In this document: positions 61,205 through 64,000 of the stretch, piece by piece
How positions within the stretch are numbered: position 1 is the first letter of the stretch
Layout of the letters: each line of letters begins with the position of its first letter
From: Streptomyces sp. CBMA291
GTDB taxonomy: Bacteria > Actinomycetota > Actinomycetes > Streptomycetales > Streptomycetaceae
Direction of reading: 5' to 3'
DNA length: 64,000 nucleotides
Assembly: GCF_014596525.1 (NCBI RefSeq)
Contig: NZ_MSJP01000040.1
Coordinates: forward strand, 1-64,000
The notes under the pieces: generated by a model
Told to the model about the DNA's origin: nothing
What the model saw: only the letters and a program-made list of their open reading frames with translations
Databases searched by the model: none
Translations under genes and position numbers: made by a program

Positions 61205-63103
61205 TCAGAACCTCCGTTTGCCGATGAGGGCGGCGGCGAGGGCCGCCGGGATCAGGAGCAGCAGCAGGATCGACACGACCCCGACCTCACTCGCCTGCCG
61301 CCCGCGCCGCCGGATCCGCGCGAGAAACCCCTCGTTCTCGGAGGCGGCCCGCCGGGCGGCGACGGAGGGGGTGGTGGCGCCGGTGGTACCGGTGGCTCCT
61401 GCGGTGCCGGTGCCGGCGTTGGTGCTTGCGGTGCTGGTGGTGCCGGTGCTTCCGGTGATGCCTCCTGTGCCAGTGCCGGTGCTTCCGGTGGCACCTTCTG
61501 TGCCGGTGGCACCGGAAGCACCACCTTCCCCACCGGATACGCCTCCGCCACCGGCTCCACCGGCTCCACCGGCCCCACCAGTTCCTCCAGCCCCACCAGC
61601 CCCACTGGCTCCTCCCGCCCCACCTCCACTTCCAGCACCACCCGCTCCACCTCCACCTCCACCTCCCGCTCCTGCACCACCCACGCCACCTCCCGCACCA
61701 CCCACGCCACCTCCCGCACCACCCACGCCACCTCCCGCACCACCCACCCCGGCACCCCCTCCAGCCGCACCCCCGACCCCGCCGGCACCGACTCCCCCCG
61801 TCCCGCCCCCCGGCGGTACGCCAGCCCTGGGCAGGACGAGCCCCGGCACCACGAACCCGGGTACGGGCACCCCGGGGACCGCCACACCAGCCACACCAGC
61901 CACACCGGCCACGCCCGGCACAGCCGCCACGCCCGGCGCGGCGATCGGCCCGGCCGCCCCCGGCACCGGGGTGCCGCCCCCCGGCAACGCGGCGCCCGGC
62001 CCGGCAGGGGCTCCCGGGGCGCCCCCTACGGGTCCGGTCGGGCCCGTAGGGGGCCGCTCTCCCGGCACCGTGAAGTCCGCCGAGGCGTGCGCCACGAGGG
62101 TCGGCGCGGGGACGCGTTCGCCGTCGGGCCCGTAGGTGACGACCCGGTCGCTCCCGGAGGCGGTGCCGGTGCTCCGGTAGGTGCCAGGGGGGCGCCGTAC
62201 GGTGCCGGTGCAGCGGGCGGAGGCGCCCGGGGCGAGGAGCGGGACGGTGCCGGGCCGCCCGGCGCAGTCGATGTCCCCGGCGCGCAGCCCGAGCGCGGGA
62301 TCGGTCACCTGGACGGCGTGCAGGGGCCGGTCGCCCCGGTTGGTCACGGTGTAGACGAGGGCGGCCGAGGCGGCGCGCCCGGTGCCCGCCACGGTGACCT
62401 GCTCGGTGAGGGCGAGGGACGCGGCGATCCCGGTGTACCCGGCCGTGGCGGTGGCCTTGAGCAGCATCCCGAGGGAGGGGACGGAGCCCTCCGCCCGTAC
62501 CGTTCCCCGGTGCCGCCCCGGGGCGGCGGTGAACCGGGCGACGCACTCGCGCTCCCCGAGCGCGGGGAGCGGGCCCCCGGGGCAGTGGACGGACCCGGAG
62601 GGGACCTCGGGGTCGACGACGCGCACCTCGTACAGATGCGCCTCGCCCCGGTTCTGGAGCCGGTACCGCTTCACGACCGGTCCACCGGCCCGTACGTCGG
62701 GCGGGTGGGCTCCGGTCTCGTCCCGCGCGTTGACGGTGACGACGAGCCGGAGGGCCGTGTCTCCCACGCCCCCGGCCCGCGCGGAACCGGCGGGCGGCGC
62801 GAGGGCGGAGAACAGCACGAGCCCGGACGCGACCCCGAGACGCAGGATCCGGGAGGTACCGGAGAGGACCCCGAGACGCAGGATCCGGGAAGTACCGGAG
62901 AGGACCCCGAGGAGAGGGGTCCGCGAGGGACCCGACGCGCCCCCGAGGCGAAGGACCCCCACAGGACCGGGCCCCCGTACAGGCTCGGCTACCCGCCCAG
63001 GCTCGGCCACCCGCCCAGGCTCGGCTACCCGCCCCGGCTCGGCCGCCCGCGCGGTCCCCCGTCGGCGGGAGTAGTCCGATGATCCGATTACATGCTCCGC
63101 CAT
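61205..63103 (-). CDS. Large repeat-rich surface protein with membrane anchor
   Basis: 632 residues. N-terminal region has two duplicated blocks (RVAEPGRVAEPG and LGVLSGTSRILR) leading into a hydrophobic signal/anchor (LRLGVASGLVLFSALAPPAGSARA). About 250 residues of DUF11-like beta domains follow (TNRGDRPLHAVQVTDPALGL). Then an elastin-like VPGVAGVAG stretch, a 200-residue Gly/Ala and Gly/Thr/Ser block (GGVGGAGGGVGG), a transmembrane helix (EVGVVSILLLLLIPAALAAALIG) and KRRF. No LPXTG-type motif. ATG 63103 is the family-like start; upstream in-frame codons are Arg/Gly-rich. Confidence 0.82.
   Translation of the reverse strand: MAEHVIGSSDYSRRRGTARAAEPGRVAEPGRVAEPGRVAEPVRGPGPVGVLRLGGASGPSRTPLLGVLSGTSRILRLGVLSGTSRILRLGVASGLVLFSALAPPAGSARAGGVGDTALRLVVTVNARDETGAHPPDVRAGGPVVKRYRLQNRGEAHLYEVRVVDPEVPSGSVHCPGGPLPALGERECVARFTAAPGRHRGTVRAEGSVPSLGMLLKATATAGYTGIAASLALTEQVTVAGTGRAASAALVYTVTNRGDRPLHAVQVTDPALGLRAGDIDCAGRPGTVPLLAPGASARCTGTVRRPPGTYRSTGTASGSDRVVTYGPDGERVPAPTLVAHASADFTVPGERPPTGPTGPVGGAPGAPAGPGAALPGGGTPVPGAAGPIAAPGVAAVPGVAGVAGVAGVAVPGVPVPGFVVPGLVLPRAGVPPGGGTGGVGAGGVGGAAGGGAGVGGAGGGVGGAGGGVGGAGGGVGGAGAGGGGGGGAGGAGSGGGAGGASGAGGAGGTGGAGGAGGAGGGGVSGGEGGASGATGTEGATGSTGTGTGGITGSTGTTSTASTNAGTGTAGATGTTGATTPSVAARRAASENEGFLARIRRRGRQASEVGVVSILLLLLIPAALAAALIGKRRF
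61674..61736. repeat. 21-bp tandem repeat within surface-protein gene
   Basis: Three perfect copies of GCACCACCCACGCCACCTCC plus C, then a diverged copy. On the coding strand it gives the GGVGGAG heptapeptide. Confidence 0.9.
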
Positions 63104-63201
63104 CCCGCCATGCTGACCAGACTCCCGCGCGCCCCCGCCGCCGGACACGCGCCCCCGCCCCGCCCGGACCCCGGATTCCACCCGTACGGCACCCTTGTCC
63201 C

Positions 63202-64000
63202 ATGAGCGACTCCGCCTCCGCGGCACCGTCCGCGACCACGCCCGCGCACCCGTCCCGCCGTGCCCGTGTCCGCGCCCCCGAGCTGATCGGCAAGGGCGGC
63301 TGGCTGAACACGGGAGGCGATCAGCTGACCCTCGCCGACCTGCGGGGAAAGATCGTCCTGCTCGACTTCTGGACCTTCTGCTGCGTCAACTGCCTGCATG
63401 TCCTCGACGAGCTGCGCGACCTGGAGGAGAAGCACCGGGACACCCTGGTGATCATCGGGGTGCACTCGCCGAAGTTCGTCCACGAGGCCGAGCACCAGGC
63501 GGTCGTGGACGCGGTCGAGCGGTACGAGGTCCACCATCCCGTACTGGACGACCCGGAGCTGACGACCTGGAAGCAGTACGCCGTCCGGGCGTGGCCGACG
63601 CTGGTCGTCATCGACCCTGAGGGGTACGTCGTCGCCCAGCACGCGGGCGAGGGGCACGCCAACGCGCTCCGCACGCTCGTCGAGGAGCTGGAGACCGAGC
63701 ACGAGGCCAAGGGGACGCTGCGGCGCGGGGACGGCCCGTACGTGCCGCCGGAGCCGGTCGCCACCGATCTGCGTTTCCCCGGCAAGGCGGTGCTGCTGCC
63801 CTCGGGGAACTTCCTGGTCTCCGACACCACCCGGCATCAGCTCGTCGAGCTGGCGGCGGACGGCGAGAGCGTCGTGCGCCGGATCGGCGAGGGCGTCTTC
63901 CGCGAGCCGCAGGGGCTCGCCGCGCTGCCCGACGGCCGGGTCGTGGTCGCCGACACCGTCCACCACGCGCTGCGCGTGCTCGACCCGGAGACCGGCGGGA
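63202..64000 (+). CDS. Thioredoxin-like/NHL-repeat protein, 3' end outside window
   Basis: At least 266 residues, running off the window. A Thr/Ala/Pro-rich N-terminus (residues 1-25) precedes a thioredoxin-fold domain with DFWTFCCVNCLHVLDELRDLEEKH; the redox pair is the C-V-N-C motif. Then the start of an NHL beta-propeller (VLLPSGNFLVSDTTRHQLVELAADG, EPQGLAALPDGRVVVADTVHHALRVLDP). The architecture matches NHLRC2-type proteins, likely a cytoplasmic redox or scaffold role. ATG 63202. It diverges from the surface-protein gene 98 bp away. Confidence 0.9.
   Translation, partial: MSDSASAAPSATTPAHPSRRARVRAPELIGKGGWLNTGGDQLTLADLRGKIVLLDFWTFCCVNCLHVLDELRDLEEKHRDTLVIIGVHSPKFVHEAEHQAVVDAVERYEVHHPVLDDPELTTWKQYAVRAWPTLVVIDPEGYVVAQHAGEGHANALRTLVEELETEHEAKGTLRRGDGPYVPPEPVATDLRFPGKAVLLPSGNFLVSDTTRHQLVELAADGESVVRRIGEGVFREPQGLAALPDGRVVVADTVHHALRVLDPETGG

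Overview
The window is about 64 kb of very GC-rich DNA with tightly packed, often translationally coupled genes, frequent GTG starts and mycothiol- and proteasome-linked genes. It reads as the core chromosome of a Streptomyces or close relative. The order sortase pair, PASTA kinase, PBP, RodA/FtsW, PP2C phosphatase, two FHA proteins is the actinobacterial cell-wall/division signalling locus. From general knowledge of Streptomyces coelicolor, the gene order resembles the SCO3850 to SCO3810 stretch, tens of kb from oriC. Copies of the Streptomyces parS palindrome support an origin-proximal position.

Layout. 1-1475: two class E sortases, convergent with 1570-9800 (minus strand), which encodes PknB-like kinase, PbpA, RodA/FtsW, PP2C phosphatase and two FHA proteins. 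A tRNA-Leu(CAG) and terminator follow. 11050-16770: a two-component pair whose kinase carries an unusual C-terminal BamE-like domain, then DUF2252, J-domain and rhodanese genes. 16938-29405: phenylacetate catabolism (acyl-CoA dehydrogenase, paaEDCBA, paaN, paaH-like dehydrogenase, TetR regulator), interrupted by a DUF5819/HTTM pair and a TrmH-family methylase. 29554-34189: an Lrp-type regulator divergent from a branched-chain 2-oxoacid dehydrogenase operon. 34446-39084: mobA-DUF6457, a repeat-expanded moeA, a K+ channel and a quinone oxidoreductase. 39226-44318: proteasome activator Bpa and a PadR/ABC-exporter unit. 44415-50871: a Pro-rich membrane-anchored protein, two divergent Ser/Thr kinases, an APH-like kinase and a PNPOx-like protein. 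51015-57910: orphan response regulator, second 2-oxoacid dehydrogenase operon, paired parS palindromes, GntR regulator and MFS transporter. 57968-64000: mycothiol-dependent-enzyme relative, nitrilase-like hydrolase, LURP-one protein, DUF4239 protein, a Gly-rich anchored surface protein and the start of a thioredoxin/NHL protein.

Main points of interest: (1) five parS or parS-like sites lie between 36.9 and 55.8 kb, two as adjacent large palindromes and one overlapping the moeA stop and the channel start. (2) Three nearly identical 18-bp TetR-type operators sit upstream of paaA, between paaN and paaH, and upstream of the bkd operon, each with a nearby CTGTGGA[T/G]AACC motif that resembles a DnaA box. 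(3) A histidine kinase is fused to a membrane-anchored BamE-like domain. (4) A DUF5819/HTTM pair resembles SdpA/SdpB. (5) Several otherwise ordinary enzymes carry low-complexity repeat insertions, most strikingly MoeA.
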